Part shown: positions 27,220-37,923 of the stretch, piece by piece
Numbering within the stretch: position 1 is the first letter of the stretch
Layout of the letters: each line of letters opens with the position of its first letter
NCBI RefSeq assembly: GCF_027942865.1
Contig: NC_134529.1
Coordinates: 17,660,467 to 17,724,466, forward strand
DNA from: Odontesthes bonariensis
Taxonomy: Eukaryota; Chordata; Actinopteri; Atheriniformes; Atherinopsidae
Direction: 5' to 3'
Length of the DNA stretch: 64,000 nucleotides
Notes under the pieces: model-generated
Told to the model about the DNA's origin: nothing
The model's input: only the letters and a program-made list of their open reading frames with translations
The model's database searches: none
Made by a program: the position numbers and the translations under genes

Positions 27220-30200
27220 TCAGAATCGAGTCTCAGAGCTTCCTCTCTTCAGTGTGCTGCTATTGAACTCATCGTGCTCAAAGCTCAGATTATTATGCGA
27301 CCTGGATATCATTAGCAGCTTCTCACGCTTACTGTAGTCGCGCCTCGCTGCTGCAGATACCGACCCGTCCAAGAGCCGCTCTCCTTGATCTTCCCTGTCA
27401 TCAAGGCGCATGTAGCCTTTACTGCTGCCCCGGTTTCCACTGTGACTCCGGTTGCTGTTGCTACGGTCGAGTCGAGGCCAGCTGGGGTGCTTACGCTGCT
27501 CCGGGTGAACGCTAAGCATGCTCGGCCCCCGCTCCAAGTCCAGAGATTTGGAATGGCTGTTGAGCATGTGCAGGGAGGAATTGGAGCCAAAGTCACTCCT
27601 GGCTGCTCCCGGGGAAAGCCAGCAACCTGAGGTAGAGGAGGGAGCTGGGGAGAGGGTGGAGGAGAAGGAGAAGGAGGAGCAGTGGGAGTAAGAGGAGGCA
27701 GAGTTACTCCGTTGTAAACCTGGTGGTTTGGAGGCCTTGGCAACAGATGCAACTGGCACCACCAGAGACTCCATGGAGCTCAATGGCTTTGACCTCTCGC
27801 CGTCTACTCTCTCTCCTCCTCTGTCCTCTTCAGTAATTGCCTCCATCTCTGGTTCATCAATTACACAATTGTTGAGTTTTATAACAGGTAGAGTGAATGC
27901 AGAGATAGAGGAGGACACAATGGAGCCTGCATGGTGTCCACCCTTCTCCCCTTCTCCATCCACTGACCACTGGTGGCGCATTGAATCTGAGTGAGTCAAC
28001 CCGAGCACAGGTCCATAAAATGGACGCTCTTTATAGAGCGGAGCCAGCAGCCCCGCAAGGCTACAATCCAACTTAGCCTGCTCTCTACGTCTCTGAAACT
28101 CCTCGTCCCCTAGCAGTCCCTCTTCCTCTTCTGTGGACCCTCCTCCACTTCGAGAAGAAAAGGCAAGGAGGGAGTTGCTGGATAAACGTGCTGCAGTATC
28201 AACTCCGAAAGCTCGCAGATCGCCTGCTTCTCTCGCACAGGTGCTGTTGCGGTGATGGTGTTCTCGTTCTTCTTTCTGCCTGAGCCGATGGATGTCGATG
28301 ACTGTGGAGTACATGTCTCTCATATGGATGATCTGAAGCAGACGGAAATTAGGTAAGTAGTGGCAACAGTGGTACTCATCTTTGGATAACCTGCATATAT
28401 TTGTTCTATTACAACGTATTACAATTCAGTAGTTTCAAATTTGTGTGATCCTTGTAGCCATGTTTGAATTACCAGGGAGGGGAGACGGGAAGAGGAGTGG
28501 CTTAATCAAATCAAGGAGGGGAAGAAAAGGCCATATGAAAAGAGAAAATGTGATCAAGAGAAAATTGCAGAGATTAAGGTGGAAGCATTTTGGGAAAATT
28601 TGATCTACATAACATATTTAGATATTGAGCATGAAAGCAGTGAACATGCTCCTCTATTTGCAGACAGGGTAGCTGCAGAGAATACGGAACAGGGAAGGAA
28701 CAATAATAGTGGCAACATCTGTTTTGAAATATTCCTTTAGAATCTTTTCTACAACTAAATATTCATTGGTTTATCTTGTCTTTCATGAATTGGTCTGACT
28801 CAAGCAAGACTTTGATGTATGATCTAGTATTTAACTCTGTGTGTGCGTGTGTAGATGTGATGATTTCAGCCCTACCTTAGTTTCTCTGTCTCTGTTTTCG
28901 TGAAGTATTGCATTGGCACAAATGAAGATGAAAATCCCAATCCCCATGGTGAAGGGCCCAAACATCTTCATCCTCTCAGAGTGAAGATGTTGCTCAAGGA
29001 AGCGCATCAAGGCTCCCTCTGTCTGCTTGGAAGGCGTACCTATAATCACAAAACAGGTAGAAGGCGAGCCACAGGAATGAAAATCAGCTTTTAAAGTTTT
29101 TGTTTTAGTTGGGTCGTATGACGAACTTATGCTGTAGACGACAGTCAAAGCACTCTAAATTTGGAGAATCAGAGCCTTTCCTGATGGGCCAGCTAAAGCT
29201 AAAAGTTACACAGAATGGGGCAACCAGAGGACCGAATTTTTGGAACTATTCAAACTAAATTTCATAAAAAGGGAGCTATATACATAATATTTACACTGTG
29301 TGTCATCATACACTGTTTCTGCACCAAACAGGTGTTTACACTTTCTCCAGGGCAGTAACACAGCCCACTGTGTGGTCCAAAACTGGACTGTGATACGAGT
29401 AAACATCCACAATGTACCGTTTGCGCAAACCAATGTGAAATGTTTTAGGTTTGAGGATAGCAAAAAAATTTGCTATCCTGGTGGCCCTGTTCTGTGTAGC
29501 TTTTAGTTTTAACTCGCCTACAAAGTGAGCACTCTGATCGCTGTCTGCTGCAGACAAGACAGATATTAACAATGAGCTCGATAATTACCTTGCACATCAT
29601 GGCTTCTGTTGGCCACATCCTTTTCTGCCTTGACTCCGATTCCTCCTCCAGTGGGTTTGGTTTTACCATGCGGCCAGTAACCCAGTGTTGCCATACCAAT
29701 CCCTACTGCCAGGATGATTAGTCCCAAGAAGAGGAAAAAGCCAGAGGCCGAGTAGAGGCGGAGTCTGCCACGCACCACCACGACGTCGCTGCGCCGCTTC
29801 CGCTTTCTAAATGAAGAGTTACGATGGCATGGAAAGAAAACACCCTTTTTTTGAGAAATAATCAGTGACAAACAGTGATTTAAAACCAGCCTGTATACAA
29901 CATACATGTGTAGAGATTGCAAAGAAAATAAACCCTATGCATACAGTATGTTCTTTATGAACAGTTAATGCTGACCTTAATAACTTTAAAAACAGCTCAA
30001 AAATCACATCTTGTCACATATCATAATTGTCAGTTTCTAGTTTCCAAAAGAATTCGATTAAAAGGCTTATTTTACTATTATCATTATTATTGAATTTCTA
30101 CAATGAAACCAATTGACAGTCACCGGGGAGCAGCCTCAGGCGTAGGGATTCCTAAGCCTGGCGAGTTAGGCGGAATCGATCGATGCTGAGAGCGGGCGGA

Positions 30201-30254
30201 GTCCTGGCGCTTGAGTTTGGCCAGGCCTGTAAGCACACCTGCTGCTGCAGTCAT
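27220..30254 (-). CDS. tmem200a: Transmembrane protein 200A (four coding exons)
   Basis: A two-pass membrane protein of unknown molecular function. Coding exons are 30254-30124, 29806-29589, 29039-28876 and 28332-27220, all with GT-AG borders and compatible phases, giving 541 aa (human TMEM200A is about 491). The N-terminus has the family motif [14 protein letters not shown]. Exon 2 carries a basic run followed by SDVVVVRG and then membrane segment 1 (about residues 64-87, ending LGYWP). Exon 3 carries [17 protein letters not shown] and membrane segment 2 (about 143-161, then HENRDRETK). Exon 4 is the long Ser-rich cytoplasmic tail with blocks [43 protein letters not shown] and the terminal [19 protein letters not shown]. 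These match TMEM200A better than TMEM200B or C. The start ATG lies 7 nt inside an exon whose acceptor is tctgcag (30262-30268), so at least one untranslated 5' exon lies upstream. Human TMEM200A, as I recall, has one coding exon. Confidence 0.93.
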
Positions 30255-30466
30255 ACTTTACCTGCAGACACACATCAGGGGGAGATGAGTTTTATATGAG
30301 TTGCAATGATAATTTTCTACCACAAATATCAGCCATCTGCCATGACCAATGATTGACCAACTTGAACAGCTGTTCCATATCCACCTGACTCAAACAAGAG
30401 GGTGCTGCCATCACAGTGATAGTATGACTACACAAAACTGGGGGAGTTCAGGTAAATATGTTTATG

Positions 30467-30654
30467 TTTATGCATTTGGTAGACGCTTTTTTGCTCAAGC
30501 TACTTACACTCATATCCAAGGTAGGCAGGTAGCGTAAGGGGGTCTTACCTAAGCACCCCAACTGGATGTGGTACCTTTCATGCAGGAGCGGGTCAGGATT
30601 CGAACCAGGGTCCCATGAAAGATGGCAATCTTACCACTACACTACCCAGTCACC
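30467..30654 (-). mobile_element. tRNA-derived SINE
   Basis: On the minus strand the head reads ggtgactgggtagtgtagtgg, with an A-box-like segment near 30640-30650 and a perfect B box (ggttcgaatcc) at 30606-30596. The body continues to the fish repeat motif gcgtctaccaaatgca (plus strand tgcatttggtagacgc). It lies just upstream of the first coding exon of tmem200a, inside its probable 5' intron. It is a Pol III SINE relic, not a functional tRNA gene. Confidence 0.75.
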
Positions 30655-31956
30655 AGTAAATAATAATATGCCAATTAATAATATCAATAAACCATTATAT
30701 ATTTTGCAAAGCAGTCATAATCAGTTTACTACCACCTCAAGCTTAAATCAATGCTTTTTGGGAAGAAGTATACAGTGCATCTCACTTGATGAGATGTTTT
30801 GTGTTCACTTGAATACTTTTCCCAATTCAGTCACCCGGCGCTTCAGGAGGATTTGTGGCTTTGCGAGAAAACACCAGGTTTAACTCCGGGTTTTCAGATG
30901 GTTAATATACCAGAGTTCATCACTATGGTAACTGCGCTGAAAACCATAGCTGCTCCGAAAAGCTGTGCTCAAGATAAGAGATCGACACATGTGAAAAGCA
31001 GTCACCAAGTGAGCCATAATTTCTCTAGGGAGAATTTAAAAGAAAAAGAAGTAAAGTAGAGGGTTTCCTTTTTTTTCCCCAGTGCTTATCAGATTGAGAG
31101 TTCATCTAAAACCTTTTGCTTCCACTTGCAAGTATCAATATGAGACAGTCGGATTAATGTCTGTATTGATCCAGATCCAGTTCTTTAGTTACTGTAAGAA
31201 TGTGCATAACACCTTATGGTGTCCTTATATATAACACCTTGGACGGAAAAAAACCTTCAAATCTACATTCTTGTTACATTAATACTGTAAATGCAAATCT
31301 TCAAAAAAATGTTAAAGTTTTAGGTGAACAACACATGTAAAAGTGCACCTTAATGCCCACAACTTTTATAAAACTTCCAGCTGGACTTCTCAAACTAAGT
31401 TTGCAAATCATTTCCCATTTCTGTTTATCAAATGATGCACTTAAATCTCTTTGACAGACAAATTTCAGGGTGCAGTTTTTAGCAGTGCCATATAAATACA
31501 CTTATATAGGAACTCCTTTTTTTGTGTGTGTCAGTGCTGAGTTTTGATTCAGCAAGATACTTGAGAACTTGATATTTTTTAATCACATGGATTTTGGGCC
31601 TATGAGTGTATCCACTATGTCTGCAAGGCACCAATGTATCTAATCAATTTATATGATGGAATGGTGGCATTAGAGCACAAAATTTGCTTCCAACGCCCAA
31701 AGTGTTTATCCTTACTAACCGGCTGCTTCATATCCTCACGGAGAGCTGTGTACATACAGTATATCATATGAAATGAATGATTTAATAGATTTATGGAAAC
31801 GGATTTGAGTTTCACCTTTTTTTTTCTCCCAAGGGCAGTAACAATAGACTCGGGCAAAAAGGTTATATTGGACACTGATTTACTGGATAGACATTACATC
31901 AGAGAGAGAGGGGAGCCATTTCAGGCGGCTCGATACTGTACACTGGAGAACCAGTT
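30655..31956. other. Non-coding stretch, probable tmem200a 5' intron
   Basis: No exon or classifiable repeat seen. Confidence 0.4.
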
Positions 31957-31964
31957 GTCTATTG

Positions 31965-32692
31965 CAGTGGTTTTCAAAGTGGGGGCCGCCAGGGGGCGCT
32001 AGGGGGTCTCAGAAAATTGGAGTGAAGATAAGAAAAAAATGCAAAAATAGAATTCAATTTTTTTAAACATCATTATAAAAAATTGTCACATTTTTTTAAT
32101 CAGTATTGTAAAATACAATTTATAATAATATATCATATCGAAATGTTATTTGCCATGCTTGTCTTTATGATTGGCTGCCAGTCAAAACATCGTAGACCTG
32201 GCAGTTTGCGCCTGTTCTGAAGCTGCTCTGCTCCTCAAGCTAGCGTGTAGGTAGCTTAGCCAAAATGGACAGATTTTTGTACTAGGAAGAGACTGAAAGA
32301 ACTGGCCAACTAAAATCAGAAAGTATGAGGCAGCATACATTAAGTTTGGCTTTACAGCCATACAGAAAAATGGCCACGATTGCCCGAAATGCGTCCTCTG
32401 TCTGGAGACCCTCTCAAATGAGTTTTCAAAACCTTCGAAACTTCAGCGTCACTTGATACAAAAACATCCGTCAGAGTCCGAAAAAACGGTCGACTTCTTC
32501 AGACGTAAAGAAGAGCATTTAGTCAGGCTGCATTCACACAGCGAGCTACTGTCCGTGAATAAAAGAAAGAAAATATGTTCTAAAAGTTTATGTTTCTTTA
32601 CATATTTTGTCTGTGGGTTGCAAAGGGGGTCCCCGGCCAGAAGCTAATACTGTTTAGGGGGCCTTGGCACTGGAAAAGTTTGGGAACCTCTG
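31965..32692 (+). mobile_element. Non-autonomous hAT (Charlie/ZBED-like) transposon
   Basis: The ends are cagtggttttcaaa (left) and, reversed, cagaggttcccaaa (right), the usual CAG-GGTT terminal inverted repeats. A perfect 8-bp target duplication gtctattg flanks it (31957-31964 and 32693-32700). About 32325-32520 encodes the N-terminal zinc-finger portion of a hAT transposase: KFGFTAIQKNG, then CPKCVLCLETLSNE with two Cys, then KPSKLQRHLIQKHP supplying the His pair, then the VDFFRRKEEHL linker. The catalytic domain is deleted. Confidence 0.92.
31986..32000 (+). promoter_or_regulatory. CTCF-like motif inside hAT element
   Basis: CCGCCAGGGGGCGCT closely fits the core CTCF consensus. It lies 20 bp inside the left end of the hAT element. 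Binding is not shown by sequence alone. Confidence 0.45.
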
Positions 32693-32700
32693 GTCTATTG

Positions 32701-35700
32701 TACTCACAGTTAGTAAGATACCACTAAAAAGGAGACAATAATTAAAATATTTGGTACAGGTTTGCAAATAGACAGATTAAAAAAAAAAACATAGCACCAA
32801 CAGCTTTAATAAATGACATGGAACACAATTCAGTGTTTCAGAACAGCTATAGTCTCCAAGATACTCGAAATACATGAGCTGTAAGACACTTGATATGCAG
32901 AGTACAGCATCTCCCACAGTCATGCAGACTGAACCAGTTCCAAGAATCATAAGTCTATTTGTCTAATCTCAAGCTGGAATGTCACTGCACGTGCAGCAGG
33001 GAATTCTTAAAGCCTAAAGCGATGTGTGTTTTTACAGGCAAAGTTCGACGAAAGTGCACAAGAAATGAAAAAATGAAAACGCATGTAACAATACACAGCC
33101 AGTCCGATCATTTCAGCTGTTTACAAGCAAGGAGAACATTATTGTCCAGGTGTGTGCATGTGTGTTTGTGTGAATGTTGTATGTAGTTGTATATTCACTC
33201 TTGCAGGCTATTTGTTTACTTGGTTCTTCCTGTATGTATGAGAAATATACTGAATAAACAGGGGGATCAAAGTGATCCCTATATTTAATACAGTGGTGCA
33301 CACGTCATAATATTCAAATGAATCATCATCTTTATGCTCTATCAGCTGCTCAGATGTTATTAATAGTTATTAGAGGGAGAGAGCTTAAAACAGGTTTATT
33401 TCAAGGGTCTTCATTTGGTTTTAGATGTTAATCTGGGCTCAAATGAGCATTAGTATTGTGATGTTGAGCGATAAGAGCATCAACTGACTATATTTGATGC
33501 TGAATAACCAAAGTACTGACTTTAAGTGGAAATATCAAGTATGTCTCGACAGATTTTGACAAAGTAATTTCACTGCTGGCACCTTATCTGTTGCAGGACA
33601 TTATTTGAATGAAAATACGAAAAAGCAAACGTAATGTCACAAAAGGGATCCTCAGCAGTTGGGGGTCAGATGCTGAAGAATGAACAGTTAGCTGTTCTTA
33701 TATTATTCACTCAAATTAAGGATGCAATATTAAGGATTTTAAACCTTTCAAAAATAACCAAATCTATCAACAGAATGTGAAGAAACAACTCTTCACATAA
33801 TGTCAGATGCCTATGTTGCAGTGATATCTACTAAACTTGGTGTAAACCCAGCCTGCTGTAATGGGATAGTGAGTCACTGCAGCAACATCAGAGGAAGACG
33901 AAGTAGCATTGCCCAGAGATGCCCATTTTATACAGTCTATTATTACCACCTCTTGTTAATAATGTTAATCATGTGCTGGGACAGTTAGTTCATATATAAA
34001 ACTGCAAAATTCAGTGGATTTTACGTACCAGTGACCTTGTTTTACTACTAACTCTGGGATGTCACTTTTACAAAATCAGTGTAATACTTGTTAAAAAAAT
34101 ACTGAAGAATGTAAAATACGGGGGGGGGGGAGATTAAAACTGTAGTGCTCCTATTTGCTTCCTAGTTTTCCACACAGTTGAGCCAGCCCGTGGGAAAGTG
34201 TGCATTCCAGTGTATAATAATGATCAAACGGATTTAGCATGGGAATAAGAACATGCCCATGACGTTGATGTGTCTATTTTCCTTAATTTCCTGTTTCCTT
34301 TATACCTCCACGTCTCATGTCTCGTTTCTACCAGGAACAGGCTCTCTGGAAACCTCTCCCCTTTCCATTCTCCCAGTTTCTGTGCTAATGCATTCTAGTT
34401 GTGACCCTGAATATTTTTTTCCTTCCTTTACTTCCTTTTTCTCCACCCTTCATCTTGTTTCTTCTTGTTGATCTTGCTCCTCCTGCCGTCTTCTGTAATC
34501 TTCATTCTATTTTTAGGCTGTCTCTAATTTTAATCTAATCTTATTTGGTCACTTTCCTGTTTCTCTTCCTCGTTCCTTTCCCTCTACATATCTTAAAGCT
34601 GCTCTAATATACAAAATCAAGCTTTTATTATTCAAAGTAGCCGTGAATCACACAAGACCAGATGTTCTCTCCTCCTACCTTCTTTTCTCCTTCACACATT
34701 TTTATGTATTTCTCCTGTCAATCATCTATTGGTAATAGGACAGTGCTTTGTCACAGATGGTGAATCACACAAGGATAAACACAAACAGACACTTTCCTCA
34801 GCTTTGCTGTGCTCCCTCTCACGCTGGCTTGATTCTCTCATTTCGCTCTTGTGAGCATCAAATGTGAACCCACACAAGAGCGTTTGGAGAGATTTCCACC
34901 ATTTACTGAGAGAGGAATAAGGAGAAAGGAGGAAATGGCAGTGGCAGAGAGAGCAAAAGCGTAGGGGATAACAGAAAGATGACAGGACGGATGACAACAG
35001 GGATGTGTGAACAGAAACAGGGGAAGAAATAGGGAATAAAGCAACACTAACATCGTAGCACCTACCAAGGTGCAAAACTGAGGTGATAAACTGAAATCCT
35101 GCACAAAAAAAATCTGCTCTGAGACAATGTTATGGGCGAAGGGTGATAGAAAGAGGATAGATAGGCCTGACAGTAAACGAGTGGATGCTTCTCCTGGCTG
35201 TGATGAAAGGACAATGAGGGGAAACAAGTCGAGTGCATCTCTACTGTAGTCTTAACAAGTCTGAAGTGAGAAGCAAGTGGAGCAGAGCGAATGAACTGCT
35301 GTCGTAACAGACAAACCAGCAACCTTATGAGAAACCGCTCCAGCTCTGACACAACCAGGCTTTCTGCTGAGGAGAGCGTGCGATGCCCAAAAGAAAATGA
35401 CACATTAATATTCAGTAAGCAAGCTCAACAGCTAACAGGCAGTTAGTTCATCTGTGCTGGCTGATCATGCAGCATATAAGTCTCTCCAAGGACATGCATA
35501 ATAAACATATGGAAATCCTTTTCAGCTCTAGTTTTAAAAGTCTTTAAAATGATAAATGGGCAGTTTTTTGCTACAACATTGTGTTTCTATGAGAGAAATT
35601 ACCACTCTGTTCATAAACCCACACCTCCGATCGGAAAGAACTCATAAATAATGCGAAATCCACCTCTCTATGTACCATGTTTGATGAATAATAAATAAGC

Positions 35701-35904
35701 TGTCTTGTGATCATCTCAGTAATGACTAAATTGCTCATGTTGTTAATCTGTGCAGGCTAACAGTAAGGCAAGAAAACTGTTGAAGCAATATAATATCCTT
35801 CACCATTTTGAGCCATTTTAAACACATTTCTACTTCATCACGATTTGCTAAGCAGAGGGTTCCCTCACTACGTTGGAACGCCTCTGAAATTCCTCTCAGT
35901 GTGT
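32701..35904. other. Non-coding stretch
   Basis: No exon or clear transposon seen. A G10 run lies near 34121. The plus strand is pyrimidine-rich at 34250-34720 and purine-rich at 34860-35040. The latter keeps several minus-strand frames open at once (34722-35403), with low-complexity Leu/Ser translations that look non-coding. Confidence 0.5.
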
Positions 35905-36028
35905 TACGTCTTTGCGCAAGGACGTACATTTTGTAGCAAGTTCCCATATCGATAATAGACGTTGCATGAGGTATTGTCCCTATAGCAACTACATGTTCTG
36001 CTGCTAGGTGACACGTTTCTATAGCAAC
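35905..36028. promoter_or_regulatory. Candidate regulatory cluster (C/EBP-CRE palindrome plus X-box motifs)
   Basis: 35905-35926 is a 22-bp near-palindrome: a perfect C/EBP-type TTGCGCAA (35912-35919) sits between two inverted ACGTC half-CRE blocks. Forty to ninety bp on are two X-box-like 14-mers, gtccctatagcaac (35976-35989) and gtttctatagcaac (36015-36028), which resemble RFX sites. This is motif recognition only. Confidence 0.35.
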
Positions 36029-37241
36029 TGCCAGCTGTGTGCACAGGAATGACAGGTATGTCAACACAAAGGATTTAAACGTGTAACACTAAATTTTTGG
36101 TGGGGATTAGAGGCAAAAACAAAAATTCCTGTTGCTCCATATGTGTTGGAATGATTTCAGTCCTCCGCTCAATCAGTTTGAAAAAGGTGTGACTGAGAGG
36201 GGGAGGGAAAGAGGGGATGCTGGAGTGGGATTGTGGGGGAGTGGATGGAGGCATATAGGAACTGGCAAGTGGGATGACATAGGAAGGGGTGACGGTGAGA
36301 GATCTACATTCAGGTCGTAAATTCATCATGCGTTTTACATTTTTGTGCTAAAGCTCTCCAGATCTGCAGTCCCACGCTTGTGAAGAGTAATGAATTGGCA
36401 GTTGGGGAGAGGAAAGTCAGCAAAGCAGTTGGGATAGTGGGAGAAAAAGAGAAGAGGTAAGTTAGGCTGGAGAGAAAAGATGTGAGACCAGGGGGAGAAA
36501 GTCTGAGGGGATAGCAGAGGAGGGAGAGACTACAGTGGCAGACTTTTTAGACTGTATGCTTACAAAAATGAATCTCATATGACTCAGGTGGGGTAAGAAT
36601 GGTGTTCTCTTGTAGTTACAATGGGGAGTTTGGTGTTGTTTCTGTCATGAACTGCTTTGGAAGGCTTAACTGAGGTCAGCATAAACATGTGTCAAAAGCA
36701 TTTTTTAAATTTTTTTTTTTGTACTTGAACTCAATTTAAACTGAGAACCAGACATCGCCCTCCCTGCTGCTAATGTTAAGGTCACCCACCATACCACCAC
36801 AGAGCACATCTAACCTCAAAACAATACTACTAAACCTCAGTCTTGTTGATGTCTTTTCCTTTCCTCTGGGAGTGTTAGGGTTTAAGGGCTTTTTCTCTCT
36901 GGTCTCTTATAAGGCTTGACGGAGTTACCCTGCATGACTCATAAACAAAAGCAAAGGGGAGAACAACTGTTTTGTACAGCATGTCCTTGACACAGTTTTT
37001 AACTTGAAATGATTAAACGAGGGTCTGTTAAGCTTTTTATTGTTCCTAAGAACCTAAGAACTTCAAAGTGCACATACCCCACCATCGTATAACCGAGCAT
37101 ACTGTTATACATTACAGAGCCAAATGCGCAGTCGTTGTCGGTCCTTTATGTGTCTCCATACCAGCTCTGATCCTCAACAGTTACATAAACAGCTACATTT
37201 ACTGTACACAAAACACAGATATGACAGAAAAAATATTTCAT
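36029..37241. other. Non-coding stretch
   Basis: No exon or recognisable transposon. The plus strand is G/A-rich at about 36180-36310 and 36400-36540. Confidence 0.5.
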
Positions 37242-37245
37242 TTAA

Positions 37246-37919
37246 CCCTTGTCCGGTCTTAACATTCTGTTTACTCCCCTTTTCCTATGGGTCAAAAATG
37301 ACCCGCCCTACCAAAGCCCCAAAATAAAGCAACTTAATTGAATTTTAAATCCAAAATCTATTTTGTATGATGAAACCACCTGTTATTTATCTTTTCAACT
37401 CAATTCAATACATTTTTATCATGTATTTTTTGTTACACAATACAAAAAGACAATCACCAGTTTTCAGGATTACACTTTTTTTTTTTTTTTTACCACAAAC
37501 CAACTGTCAGTTGGACCAACAGTTTTCTTGTTTTCTTACTTTTCTTTTACATAATAAAGGTTTATTATTGCTATTATATAAATGTAAAGTAATTACTTCT
37601 GAATTAATTATATTGAAATGGAAAAAAACAGTCAACTTTTTTAAGTTTAAGTTTTTTAAGTTTTTTAAGTTAACTTTTTTCTTATTTAAATGTTTTTATG
37701 ATTCACAGGTCAAAAATGACCCATAAGACAATCTTTGTACCCTAGTGGTGTATAGCCCACATGGAAACATAAACAAAAATAAAGTATGACTTTTTCTAAT
37801 GATGGGTTCCCTTTAGGAAAAGTCATAAAATTTCAATTTGGAAAAAGATAGTTTAAGGTATTTTTTCTACAGCTAAACATGGTAGTGGGTCACTTTTGAC
37901 CCGCAAGACAACAGGAGGG
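37246..37919. mobile_element. piggyBac-like MITE with TTAA target duplication
   Basis: TTAA at 37242-37245 and 37920-37923 flanks ends that both start CCCT (left ccctt-gtccggtct, right reversed ccctcctgttgtcttgc). TTAA duplication plus CCCT ends is the piggyBac signature. The body is A/T-rich, has no transposase, and carries a poly-T tract and tandem ttttttaag units (about 37640-37670). Three palindromes of the form RGGTCA-N4-TGACCC lie at 37289-37304, 37707-37722 and 37887-37902. Confidence 0.8.
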
Positions 37920-37923
37920 TTAA

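Noticed and set aside
30596..30654. Possible tRNA gene
   Set aside because: A and B boxes are present, but the sequence does not form a complete tRNA and continues into a SINE body.
34722..35403. Three overlapping minus-strand frames of 113-129 codons
   Set aside because: They lie opposite purine-rich DNA, giving Leu/Ser/Phe-rich low-complexity translations in several frames at once, which is a composition effect.
35735..36067. Minus-strand frame of 110 codons over the motif cluster
   Set aside because: No family recognised. Kept as a possible regulatory block rather than a gene.
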